DNA from: Desulfobacterales bacterium
GTDB lineage: Bacteria > Desulfobacterota > Desulfobacteria > Desulfobacterales > UBA5852
Reading direction: 5' to 3'
NCBI GenBank assembly: GCA_030066455.1
Contig: JASJBQ010000177.1
Coordinates: forward strand, 1-9,892
Length of the DNA: 9,892 nt
Shown: in pieces, positions 1-6,987 of the stretch
Layout of the letters: every line of letters starts with the position of its first letter
Numbering within the stretch: position 1 is the first letter of the stretch
Notes under the pieces: generated by a model
Databases searched by the model: none
Seen by the model: the letters and a program-made list of their open reading frames with translations, nothing else
What the model was told of the DNA's origin: nothing
Made by a program: the position numbers and the translations under genes

Positions 1-1
1 C

Positions 2-1261
2 GAAGCGCTGCGCCAACCCGGTACCATCATCGGTATATCCGTACTGACGCCCGTATTCAATTCGGTCCAACGCCTGTGCCACATCATCAAGCAGACCCGC
101 CCCGAGGCCCTGGTGGTGCTTGGCGGGGCCCACTGCACGGCATTGCCCGAGCGGACGCTGGAAGAGATCGAAACGGCCGACATCGTCTGCATCGGCGAGG
201 GGGAGCAGACCATGGCCGCCATCTGCGCGCACGCATCGGATGGCGATTGGTCCCTCATCAAAGGCATCTGCTATCGGCAGGATGGACGCATCGTTCGCAA
301 TCAAGATCGTGAATACATCCAAGATCTCGACGCGATTCCACCTCCCGCGCGGCATTTGCTGCCGATGCACCGTTATCACCTCACCGCCTCCCGGGTGTCG
401 GGTAGTGACTATTGCCCGACCATCATCGTCGCCCGGGGGTGTCCGTTTAAATGCACCTACTGTTCACGCACCTTCGGGAAGTCGTTCCGCGCCCACAGCG
501 TCGAACGCATCATTGCGGAAATCCAAGGACTGATTGATACCTATCAAATTCGCCAGATCAACATCGAAGCTGACACTCTGACCGCGAACAAACGCTTCTT
601 GACCGCATTGTGCCGGGCCATGATTGCCGCCGGCTTTCCCTCCCGGTTGGCATGGACCTGCGAAAGTCGCGTCGACACGGTGAATGCGGAAGTCTTGAGC
701 CTCATGAAGAAGGCCGGCTGCTGGCAGATCAGTTATGGCGTCGAGACAGGCAGTCAGCGCCTGCTGAATAAAATATCCAAGGGGGTAACACTCAAACAGG
801 TCGAAGATGCCTTCCGCATCACGATGCAACTCGGGATCACCATCCGTGGTTTTTTCATGCTGGGATTGCCGACGGAAACCCCTGCAGAGAGCCGGATGAC
901 CATCGACCTTGCCAAACGACTGGATCCTCTCTATGCTCAGTTCACGGTGACGGTCCCGTATCCGGGCACGCAAATGTTTGATGAATTGCAGGCCAACGGC
1001 GAAATCCGGACCTATGACTGGAGCAAGTACAATACCTGGTCGGGGTGGAAAGGGGAGCGGACACTGCCCTTTGTCAGCGCTGGCCGGACGGTGGAAGAGC
1101 TGAGCGGCCTGCAGAAACAGGCCTTGCGCGAATTCTATATACGGCCGCGGGTTGTGCTGCGTTTTTTACGCACCATATCCTCGATCTACGATGTTCAGAA
1201 ATACCTGGCCGGTTTCTGGGTGCTGATAAAAAGTCGGATAAGCCCTGCGACCGGACGATGA
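2..1261 (+). CDS. B12-binding domain radical SAM protein (5' end outside window)
   Basis: The reading frame is open from the window edge, so the true start lies upstream; 419 residues are visible. The first ~75 residues look like the later half of a cobalamin-binding fold (GISVLTP, then VVLGGAH, then CIGEGE). The DxHxxG cobalamin motif would lie off the window. The radical SAM cluster motif CxxxCxxC is intact (GCPFKCTYC, Cys codons at 440, 452 and 461). Further on come the SAM-binding and barrel signatures SYGVETGS and GFFMLGLPTET, and a C-terminal basic, amphipathic tail. Proteins of this BchE/Elp3-like layout cleave SAM reductively and often do methylation or C-C chemistry on lipids, tetrapyrroles or natural products; the substrate here is unknown. 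The stop overlaps the next ATG (ATGA), implying translational coupling to the methyltransferase. GC is lower than in the genes after 3000. The family call is firm, the reaction is not. Confidence 0.9.
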   Translation, partial: EALRQPGTIIGISVLTPVFNSVQRLCHIIKQTRPEALVVLGGAHCTALPERTLEEIETADIVCIGEGEQTMAAICAHASDGDWSLIKGICYRQDGRIVRNQDREYIQDLDAIPPPARHLLPMHRYHLTASRVSGSDYCPTIIVARGCPFKCTYCSRTFGKSFRAHSVERIIAEIQGLIDTYQIRQINIEADTLTANKRFLTALCRAMIAAGFPSRLAWTCESRVDTVNAEVLSLMKKAGCWQISYGVETGSQRLLNKISKGVTLKQVEDAFRITMQLGITIRGFFMLGLPTETPAESRMTIDLAKRLDPLYAQFTVTVPYPGTQMFDELQANGEIRTYDWSKYNTWSGWKGERTLPFVSAGRTVEELSGLQKQALREFYIRPRVVLRFLRTISSIYDVQKYLAGFWVLIKSRISPATGR

Positions 1262-1962
1262 CCGCCGCGCCCAGCGACAAACCGGCACGCGGGTATCCCG
1301 GGGACCCCGGAGAATGGAAAGGAATGCCAGTGGAGCGTCGTCTGCAAGCGAACTTCGACGATAATGCCTCCCTGACCAACTACACCTCCCAAAACCCCAT
1401 CATCCGCATTCTCCTCGGAAACTTCATGCGTCACATCGGCCAACTGCTCGATGCCATCGATGCCGTAGGTTTGTGCGGTCTCGATGCCGGATGCGGCGAG
1501 GGCCATCTCTTGGACTATCTCTTCAGACGGCGCCATGTCCGCGACATGATTGGCATTGACCTCGATGCGGCCAACCTGCGCTATGCCACCCGCCATTACC
1601 CGCATTGCGGCTATATGCGCGGCAGTATCAGCGACCTCCCGTTCGCCGACAACAGTTTTGACTACATCCTCAGCACGGAAGTATTCGAACACCTGCCGAC
1701 CCCGGGGCGTGCACTGGAAGAAGTCAAGCGCGTCGCTCGGCCCGGTGCCCACCTGATCATCTCCGTTCCCTTCGAACCCTTTTTTCATTGGGGCAACCTG
1801 GTGCGGGGACTGTACTGGGATCGGGGGGGGCGTACGCCCGATCATGTCAGTTTCTGGCACCGCCATGAGTTCTGCCGTTTTCTATCGACGCAGGTGACCA
1901 TCGCGCGCGTCTACAGCGTTGCAACCTTTCCGTGGATCTTGGTCGCCGGACGATTTGATTGA
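1258..1962 (+). CDS. class I SAM-dependent methyltransferase
   Basis: A 234-residue soluble protein with a Rossmann-type methyltransferase fold of the Methyltransf_11/UbiE-like kind. Motif I is GLDAGCGEG (residues 74-82), the acidic end of strand 2 is GIDLD (99-103), motif II/III is DLPFADNSFDYILSTEVFEHL (split around 126-146), and RPGAHLIISVP (161-171) follows. A C-terminal HVSFWHRHEF stretch is common in methyltransferases of polysaccharide clusters. The ATG at 1258 overlaps the upstream stop (ATGA), which favours it. The first 23 residues are Pro/Gly-rich and poorly family-like, and a second ATG at 1324 has GGAG 11 bases upstream, so a 212-residue form is possible. It probably methylates a sugar, lipid or isoprenoid made by its neighbours. 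The substrate cannot be read from sequence, and an aglycone O-, C- or N-methyl transfer is equally possible. Confidence 0.87.
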   Translation: MTAAPSDKPARGYPGDPGEWKGMPVERRLQANFDDNASLTNYTSQNPIIRILLGNFMRHIGQLLDAIDAVGLCGLDAGCGEGHLLDYLFRRRHVRDMIGIDLDAANLRYATRHYPHCGYMRGSISDLPFADNSFDYILSTEVFEHLPTPGRALEEVKRVARPGAHLIISVPFEPFFHWGNLVRGLYWDRGGRTPDHVSFWHRHEFCRFLSTQVTIARVYSVATFPWILVAGRFD

Positions 1963-2022
1963 CGCTCGCCCGGAACCGAAAACCGTTTGCTGGCTATATC
2001 GGCGCAGCAATGTCTTTATCAC

Positions 2023-2964
2023 ATGAACACCGCCAAACGTGTCCCTGGAAAAATCCGAGCCGTCCGCCAAATCCTGCCGCATGTTCTGTCCTGGGGGTTG
2101 GCTGCGGGCGTGGTGGCCGCCGGTTTTTACTACGGCGCTGAGCTGTTTGCAGTCATTCGGCGGGTTGATGGCCGGTGGCTCGCGGCGGGGCTGGGATTTT
2201 ATGCCGTCAACTATGTCTTCCGGGCGGCACGGCTGCGCCTGTTGTCCGGACAGCGGATTCGCATTTGGCCGGAGGGGCTGCACGCCACGTGTCTTCATGG
2301 CTTCGCCACTTACATGCTGCCCCTGCGTTCAGGGGAACTCATGCTGCCGCTCACCCTGCAAACGACGAGCGGTCTGACCATCGGCGAAGGCGGCCACGTG
2401 CTTGTCCGCGCCAGGATGTTCGATCTATTGGCCCTCGGTCTATTGACCGTGGCGGCCGCCCTGCTTGCCGACATCGCGCTCGACGATGTCATCCGATGGA
2501 TTTGGCTGATCGCGGGCGTTTCCCTGGCCGTGATCCCCGTTCTGGCCAGCCGTCTGGGTCATTCCGCCAGCAAAAGCCGCATGGGGTGGCTTCGGCGCTT
2601 GAGCGCCTTTGCCGACTGCAAACCCTTTTCAATCCCCGAAATAGGCTTAAGTTTGTCGATATGGATGGCGGTCGCCGGATGCTTTTATGCTGCGGCCCGG
2701 GCCATCGGACTCGATCTGGTGCCCATGCAGATCTGGTTTTTGATCACCCTTCAGTTGCCGCTTCAACTCATTCCGGTACAGGGCCTTGCCAATGCCGGCA
2801 ATCACGAGGGTGGATGGGTTGCAGGACTGGTGCTTATGGGCGTGCCTGCCGCGGAGGCCCTGGAGGTCGCGCTCGCATCCCACGCCATCCTGCTATCATA
2901 TGCCATTTGCCTCGGACCGACCGCTATGGTCTTGGGCCGCTTCATGGCGTCGAATCAGAAATAG
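2023..2964 (+). CDS. flippase-like membrane protein, lysylphosphatidylglycerol synthase TM-region family
   Basis: A 313-residue integral membrane protein with about seven or eight hydrophobic segments (roughly 18-38, 50-66, 131-149, 157-175, 207-229, 232-252, 281-303). Family hallmarks of the UPF0104/LPG_synthase_TM group are seen: NYVFRAARLRLL (63-74), a polar loop with YMLPLRSGELMLP (97-109), and near the end IPVQGLANAGNHEGGW (250-265), which matches the usual LP..G.G..E motif. The soluble lysyl-transferase domain of MprF is absent, so this is the stand-alone form. Such proteins are often found in glycolipid and polysaccharide clusters and are suspected lipid translocases; transport here is inferred. 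The ATG at 2023 is preferred over an in-frame TTG at 1987, but neither has a good Shine-Dalgarno sequence. The gap from the methyltransferase stop to this ATG is 60 bases. It is probably in the same transcript. Confidence 0.82.
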   Translation: MNTAKRVPGKIRAVRQILPHVLSWGLAAGVVAAGFYYGAELFAVIRRVDGRWLAAGLGFYAVNYVFRAARLRLLSGQRIRIWPEGLHATCLHGFATYMLPLRSGELMLPLTLQTTSGLTIGEGGHVLVRARMFDLLALGLLTVAAALLADIALDDVIRWIWLIAGVSLAVIPVLASRLGHSASKSRMGWLRRLSAFADCKPFSIPEIGLSLSIWMAVAGCFYAAARAIGLDLVPMQIWFLITLQLPLQLIPVQGLANAGNHEGGWVAGLVLMGVPAAEALEVALASHAILLSYAICLGPTAMVLGRFMASNQK

Positions 2965-3004
2965 GGGTTAAATCAAACCCAGCCTTCTGAACGGCGAACT
3001 TCTT

Positions 3005-4510
3005 ATGACGGACTTCATGACCATCGCCGTAGCGATCTATTTTAGCTGCGCGATTCTCCTGGTTCTCTACGGGTTGAATTGCCACCTGCTGATTCAGCTT
3101 TTCAAGCGCCGGTACCCCGGTCGTCTGGAAGAGGACCGGCGCCTGCTGGAAGCATTCTACCGCCAGGGCCAGGGTGCCGCCGGCCGTGTGGTGCACGAAC
3201 CGCGTTTGCCGCGGGTGACGACCCAGCTGCCCATCTACAACGAGATGAACGTGGCCGAGCGGCTCATCGATGCCGTGGCGGCCATGAACTATCCGGCCGG
3301 CCGACACGAAATCCAGGTGCTGGACGACTCCACGGACGAGACCCGCCGCATCGTGGCCCGCAAGGTCGCTCAGCTCAAGGGCCGCGGCGTCGATATTCAT
3401 CATATCACCCGCCGCCATCGGGAAGGATTCAAGGCCGGGGCGTTGAAAAACGGATTGGCCCTGTCCCGGGGGGAATTCCTGGCCATCTTCGATGCCGATT
3501 TCGTTCCGCCACGGGATTTTCTTCTGAAGGCCATGCCTTTTTTCCATTTTAAGCCGGATTTGGGGTTCGTGCAGGCCCGCTGGGGGCACCTGAATGCCGG
3601 CGACAGCCTGGTGACCCGTTTTCAGGCCATCGGCATCGACGGTCACTTCATGGTCGAACAGTGGGCCCGCAACACCAACCGGTTGTTCATGAACTTCAAC
3701 GGCACGGCGGGCATCTTCCGCAAAGCGGCCGTGACGGCGGCGGGCAATTGGCAGGGCGACACCCTCACCGAGGACATGGATCTCTCCTACCGCATCCAGC
3801 TGGCGGGCTGGCAGTGCCGCTACCTCATCGATCTGGTGGCGCCCGCGGAAATTCCAAGTGATCTGAACGCCTTCAAGAGCCAGCAGTTTCGCTGGGCCAA
3901 GGGCTCGACCCAGACGGCCATCAAATTGATGCCCCGGGTTTTACGTTCCCGGGCCGACGCCTTTGCCAAATTCCAGGCTTTCATGCACATGTCCCACTAT
4001 GTGATTCATCCCCTCATGCTCACCCTGGCCGTCCTGGCTCCTGTCCTCCTGCTGCACCCGACGGCCTTTTTTCCCGGGGCCTTCTTTTTTCTATTCGGTG
4101 CCCTGTTGCTGTTGAGCTGCACCGGGCCCTCGCGTATGTACCTCGTGGCCGAGAAGGCGGTCGGCATCGGCACCTGGCGGACCCTCCTGTTGATGCCGGC
4201 CATGATCTGCTTCGGATGCGGCCTGGCGGTCAACAACACCCGCGCGGTGCTCGAGGCCGTTCTGGGTATTCCGAGCGCGTTTGTGCGCACCCCCAAAAGC
4301 GGCACCCGGCGACGCAAACACTACCGGATCGGCCATCGGGGAACGATCGGGCTGGAGTTGGCACTGGGCCTGTGGTGCCTGGCCGGGATGGCCCTCTATT
4401 TTCACTCCCGGCACTACCTCGTCGGTCATTTTCTGCTGATGTACGCCCTGGGATTCCTCTTCATCGGCGGCCTGTCGTGGATTCATCGGCGAAGGGCAGG
4501 CCGCGCATGA
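3005..4510 (+). CDS. membrane glycosyltransferase family 2, cellulose-synthase/CslA-like
   Basis: A 501-residue processive-type GT2. An N-terminal membrane anchor (about residues 6-32) is followed by a cytoplasmic GT-A domain. All expected motifs are present: QLPIYNE (74-80), DDST with D107/D108 for nucleotide binding, GFKAGALKNGL (141-151), the metal-binding DAD (163-165), RWGHLN (192-197), NFNGTAG (230-236), TEDMDLSYR with general base E256/D257 (255-263), and the acceptor motif QQFRW (293-297). About five C-terminal membrane helices follow (roughly 315-500). This pattern is closest to bacterial 'cellulose synthase family' proteins related to plant CslA/CslC (beta-glucan or mannan synthases), rather than full-length BcsA; no PilZ domain is present. 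It probably uses a UDP- or GDP-sugar. Product sugar and linkage are unknown, and a lipid-sugar transferase is an alternative. No strong ribosome-binding site precedes the ATG, and an in-frame ATG exists at 3017. Its stop overlaps the next start. Confidence 0.9.
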   Translation: MTDFMTIAVAIYFSCAILLVLYGLNCHLLIQLFKRRYPGRLEEDRRLLEAFYRQGQGAAGRVVHEPRLPRVTTQLPIYNEMNVAERLIDAVAAMNYPAGRHEIQVLDDSTDETRRIVARKVAQLKGRGVDIHHITRRHREGFKAGALKNGLALSRGEFLAIFDADFVPPRDFLLKAMPFFHFKPDLGFVQARWGHLNAGDSLVTRFQAIGIDGHFMVEQWARNTNRLFMNFNGTAGIFRKAAVTAAGNWQGDTLTEDMDLSYRIQLAGWQCRYLIDLVAPAEIPSDLNAFKSQQFRWAKGSTQTAIKLMPRVLRSRADAFAKFQAFMHMSHYVIHPLMLTLAVLAPVLLLHPTAFFPGAFFFLFGALLLLSCTGPSRMYLVAEKAVGIGTWRTLLLMPAMICFGCGLAVNNTRAVLEAVLGIPSAFVRTPKSGTRRRKHYRIGHRGTIGLELALGLWCLAGMALYFHSRHYLVGHFLLMYALGFLFIGGLSWIHRRRAGRA

Positions 4511-6495
4511 TCAAATGGGGCCTTTCCGCCCTCGGCTGGCTGGCGGCAACGTTTTGGCTTTCACGCCTGGGGCCGCTCGGCAGTTCACCCTGGATCAACG
4601 CCGGTCTTTACCTGGGTGCTTTTGCGGCCATGCTGGCCCTCATGCGCTGCTGGCCGCGCGCGTGGTCTTTCCGAACCGGTGTTGGCGTGATTCTGCTTCT
4701 GGCGCTGGCCGGCCGCGTGTGCTTCTGGCCCTTCCCGGTCAGCAACGACGTCTACCGCTATATCTGGGAGGGTTACATCCAACTTGAGGGCTACAACCCC
4801 TACCTGCTGCCGCCGGACAGCCCCGAGCTGTCGCGTCTTATTTTCGTGCATATCAAGGATGTCTGGTCGCAAATCAATCACAAGGACCTCACGGCCGCCT
4901 ATCCGCCCCTGACGCTCCTGCTGTTTCGTTTCCTGGCCTCGGTGGGCCCCACGGCGGGCATCTTCAAGGCTGCCATCCTCGGCTTTGATCTGCTGCTCGT
5001 GATGACGCTGGCGTTGATGTTGAAAAACCGCCGCCTGCCGGCGCAGCGCCTTCTCTTGTATGCACTCAACCCGTTGGTCCTGGTCTATGTGGCCGGCGAG
5101 GCCCACCTGGATGTGATCCAGGCGGCGCTGCTGATGCTGGGACTCCTTCTGCTGCAGCATGACAGGGCGCCGTTTGGCTTCTTTCTGTGCGGTATGGCCG
5201 TGATGGCCAAATACTTCTCCCTGGCCGCACTGCCTTTCATCGTCACCCTCAAAAACCGGCGGGCCTGGCCGTTTGCGCTGCTCGCCCTCGTCTGCTTCCT
5301 GCCCTATGCCGATGCCGGTGGGCGGATTTTTCAAAGCCTGCTGATCTTCGGCCGCGAGATGCACTACAACGAGGGGCTGCCCGTGATCATCCGTTTTCTT
5401 TTCGATGACCAGGCCCTCTGGGTCTCCGCGGGGATGATGTCGGCGGCCTGGGGGCTGATTTATTTGACGGTCCCGGACCGGCTCCGCAGCGTCTACCTGG
5501 CGATCGGCACCCTGCTGGTTTTCCTGCCGACCCTGCATCCCTGGTATCTCCTGCTGGTCGTTCCGTTCATGGTCTTCTTCCCGTCGCGGCCCTGGCTGTT
5601 TCTGTGCGCGGCCATGGTGCTGACTTTCCCGGTGCTGGCGGTCGAACACAACACCGGTGTGTTTCAGGAAATCTACCTGGTGAAGCCGTTGATCTATCTG
5701 CCCTTTGCCTTCCTGCTGCTCCAGGCCTGGCGGCGTCCGGACGAGGATTGGTCGAACGTCGTCTACGACACACCCGCCCGCGCGGCGGTGGTGATTCCGA
5801 CCCTCAACGAAGCCGATGCCGTGGCCGCGGCGATCGCCTCGGCCCGCGCCCAGCCCGAGGTCGCCGACATCGTGGTGGCCGACGGCGGCTCGACGGATCA
5901 AACCGCCGCGCAGGCCCGCCGGGCCGGTGCCCGGGTGGTGGCCGCCCCGCAGGGCCGGGGCCATCAGGTGCGCGTCGGTATGGACCACACGAATGCCGAC
6001 GTCATCGTCGTTTTGCACGCCGACTCCCGGCTGGAGCCGGGCGCGGTGCGGCGCATGCTGGAGGCCCTCTCGCTCCGGGAGCGATCACCGGGAGGGGCGT
6101 TCGGCATGCGCTTCGAGGGCCGCTTGCGTCCCGTTCGCTGGGTCGCTGGACTCAACCACCTGCGAACCCGCTGGACCGGCATTTCCTTTGGCGATCAGGG
6201 GCAGTTCATCCGGCGGGCGGCCTTGAAGACCGTCGGCGGTTTTCCGGATTGTATGCTCATGGAGGATGTGGAACTGGCGCTGCGGATGAAACGGATCGGG
6301 CGGCCGCTGTACATTGCCGACGGGGTCCGGGTTTCGGACCGGCGCTGGGCCAAGGGCAGGGTGGGTAGCAATGCGCGCACCGTGATCGGGCTCTTCGTCC
6401 GCTACCTCCTTCTGCGGCGGTTGGGCGTCGACCTGGGGGACAACCGCCGGTTCTACCGGCGCTACTATCGCCGGCACCAGGCCGACAACAACTGA
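4507..6495 (+). CDS. fusion: GT-C type membrane sugar transferase + C-terminal GT2 (rSAM/selenodomain-associated transferase 2-like)
   Basis: A 662-residue protein in two parts. Residues 1-408 are a polytopic membrane domain with about eleven hydrophobic segments. Its first large loop holds SNDVYRYIWEGYIQLEGYNPY (split around 79-99), then PPDSPELSRL and AAYPPLTLLLF, the layout of bacterial GT-C mannosyl/GT87-like enzymes that use polyprenyl-phosphate sugars; the acidic D81 is a candidate catalytic residue. Residues about 424-650 are a soluble GT-A domain: VVIPTLNEAD (428-437), VVADGGSTD (456-464), LHADS as the metal motif (503-507), FGDQGQF (561-567), MEDVEL (585-590) and the tail YLLLRRLG (633-640). 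These match the TIGR04283-type family. The ATG at 4507 overlaps the previous stop (ATGA), with AGGG/CAGG just upstream. A much longer upstream open frame is a shadow of the preceding gene. Both halves keep their key motifs, so this looks like a working fusion. Sugars and acceptor are unknown. Confidence 0.86.
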   Translation: MIKWGLSALGWLAATFWLSRLGPLGSSPWINAGLYLGAFAAMLALMRCWPRAWSFRTGVGVILLLALAGRVCFWPFPVSNDVYRYIWEGYIQLEGYNPYLLPPDSPELSRLIFVHIKDVWSQINHKDLTAAYPPLTLLLFRFLASVGPTAGIFKAAILGFDLLLVMTLALMLKNRRLPAQRLLLYALNPLVLVYVAGEAHLDVIQAALLMLGLLLLQHDRAPFGFFLCGMAVMAKYFSLAALPFIVTLKNRRAWPFALLALVCFLPYADAGGRIFQSLLIFGREMHYNEGLPVIIRFLFDDQALWVSAGMMSAAWGLIYLTVPDRLRSVYLAIGTLLVFLPTLHPWYLLLVVPFMVFFPSRPWLFLCAAMVLTFPVLAVEHNTGVFQEIYLVKPLIYLPFAFLLLQAWRRPDEDWSNVVYDTPARAAVVIPTLNEADAVAAAIASARAQPEVADIVVADGGSTDQTAAQARRAGARVVAAPQGRGHQVRVGMDHTNADVIVVLHADSRLEPGAVRRMLEALSLRERSPGGAFGMRFEGRLRPVRWVAGLNHLRTRWTGISFGDQGQFIRRAALKTVGGFPDCMLMEDVELALRMKRIGRPLYIADGVRVSDRRWAKGRVGSNARTVIGLFVRYLLLRRLGVDLGDNRRFYRRYYRRHQADNN

Positions 6496-6512
6496 CGTCA
6501 ATCGCGCCCCTT

Positions 6513-6547
6513 GCCTGGCGGCTATCAGGTGGCGTCGGCCGCCAGGC
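6513..6547. repeat. perfect 10-bp inverted repeat at a convergent gene junction (possible stem-loop)
   Basis: The arm GCCTGGCGGC at 6513-6522 is the exact reverse complement of GCCGCCAGGC at 6538-6547, with a 15-base loop. One arm is in the 29-base gap between the two converging genes, and the other codes for Ala/Leu/Ala near the aroQ C-terminus (stop at 6525-6527). A stem this GC-rich would be stable in RNA from either strand. There is no T-run after either arm, so it is not a classical intrinsic terminator. It may act as a transcript-end or RNA-stabilising hairpin, or be chance in GC-rich DNA. Confidence 0.5.
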
Positions 6548-6983
6548 GCACCAGCGCTTCCAGGGCCAGCAGGTATCCGTTCTTGCCCAGCCCCGCAATC
6601 TGGCCGGTGGCGGCCGCGGCCGTCATCGAGTGCTGGCGGAAGTCCTCGCGCCGGTAGATATTGGAGAGGTGCACCTCGATCACGGGGATGGCGAGCATCT
6701 GGAGGGCGTCCCGCAGGGCCACGCTGGTATGGGTGTAGGCGGCCGGGTTGATGATGAGGCCGTCGACCTCTTCGGCCGCTTGCTGGATGCGGTCCACCAA
6801 CGCCCCCTCGTGGTTGGACTGGAAGGTCTGAACCGCGACCCCCGCCGCTCTCCCGGCCTGAATAATCTCCGCGTCGATGGCTTCCAGGGTGTGGCTTCCG
6901 TAGATGTCGGGTTCACGGCGGCCGAGCCGGTTCAGGTTCGGTCCGTGGATCACGAGGATGCGCTTCATCGGGGTCGTGGGCAT
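6525..6983 (-). CDS. aroQ: 3-dehydroquinate dehydratase, type II
   Basis: A 152-residue enzyme of the shikimate pathway that converts 3-dehydroquinate to 3-dehydroshikimate by trans-elimination; the family forms dodecamers in the cytosol. The full type II signature is present: GPNLNRLG (14-21), EPDIYGS (24-30) with catalytic Tyr28 and Arg23 on the lid, SNHEGALVD (56-64), [16 protein letters not shown] (79-94), EVHLSN (103-108) with catalytic His105, and RREDFRQHS (111-119) with Arg116. These sit four residues later than in well-studied homologues because of a short N-terminal extension (MPTTP). The ATG at 6983 is chosen over an internal ATG at 6968 because AGGAG lies nine bases upstream of 6983, whereas 6968 has no such site. 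It is the last gene of the fmt-rsmB-rpe-aroQ run, four bases after rpe, so it is very likely co-transcribed and translationally coupled. Confidence 0.97.
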   Translation of the reverse strand: MPTTPMKRILVIHGPNLNRLGRREPDIYGSHTLEAIDAEIIQAGRAAGVAVQTFQSNHEGALVDRIQQAAEEVDGLIINPAAYTHTSVALRDALQMLAIPVIEVHLSNIYRREDFRQHSMTAAAATGQIAGLGKNGYLLALEALVRLAADAT

Positions 6984-6987
6984 CGTT

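Noticed and set aside
1195..1866. A 223-residue minus-strand open frame opposite the methyltransferase
   Set aside because: No family motifs are seen, and the opposite strand carries an intact SAM-binding fold in the same interval.
1955..2022. A possible promoter upstream of the flippase-like gene (TTGACG near 1959)
   Set aside because: No -10-like hexamer lies about 17 bases downstream, and the -35-like bases include the methyltransferase stop codon. A separate promoter is not supported.
2965..2980. A small inverted repeat GGGTT/AACCC in the gap before the CslA-like gene
   Set aside because: The stem is only five base pairs with no T-run, so it is too weak to call a terminator or regulatory hairpin.
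4068..4092. T-rich runs resembling terminator tracts
   Set aside because: They are in-frame Phe codons of a membrane helix in the CslA-like gene, with no preceding stable stem.
4216..4506. A possible 97-residue N-terminal extension of the fusion glycosyltransferase
   Set aside because: It overlaps the C-terminal membrane region of the preceding gene in another frame and is Arg/Pro-rich. The ATG at 4507, with its ATGA overlap, gives a proper hydrophobic start.
4585..6018. A 477-residue minus-strand open frame opposite the fusion glycosyltransferase
   Set aside because: It is Gln/Arg/His/Gly-rich with no recognisable domain, and it lies fully opposite a gene with intact motifs. Long antisense frames are expected in GC-rich coding DNA.
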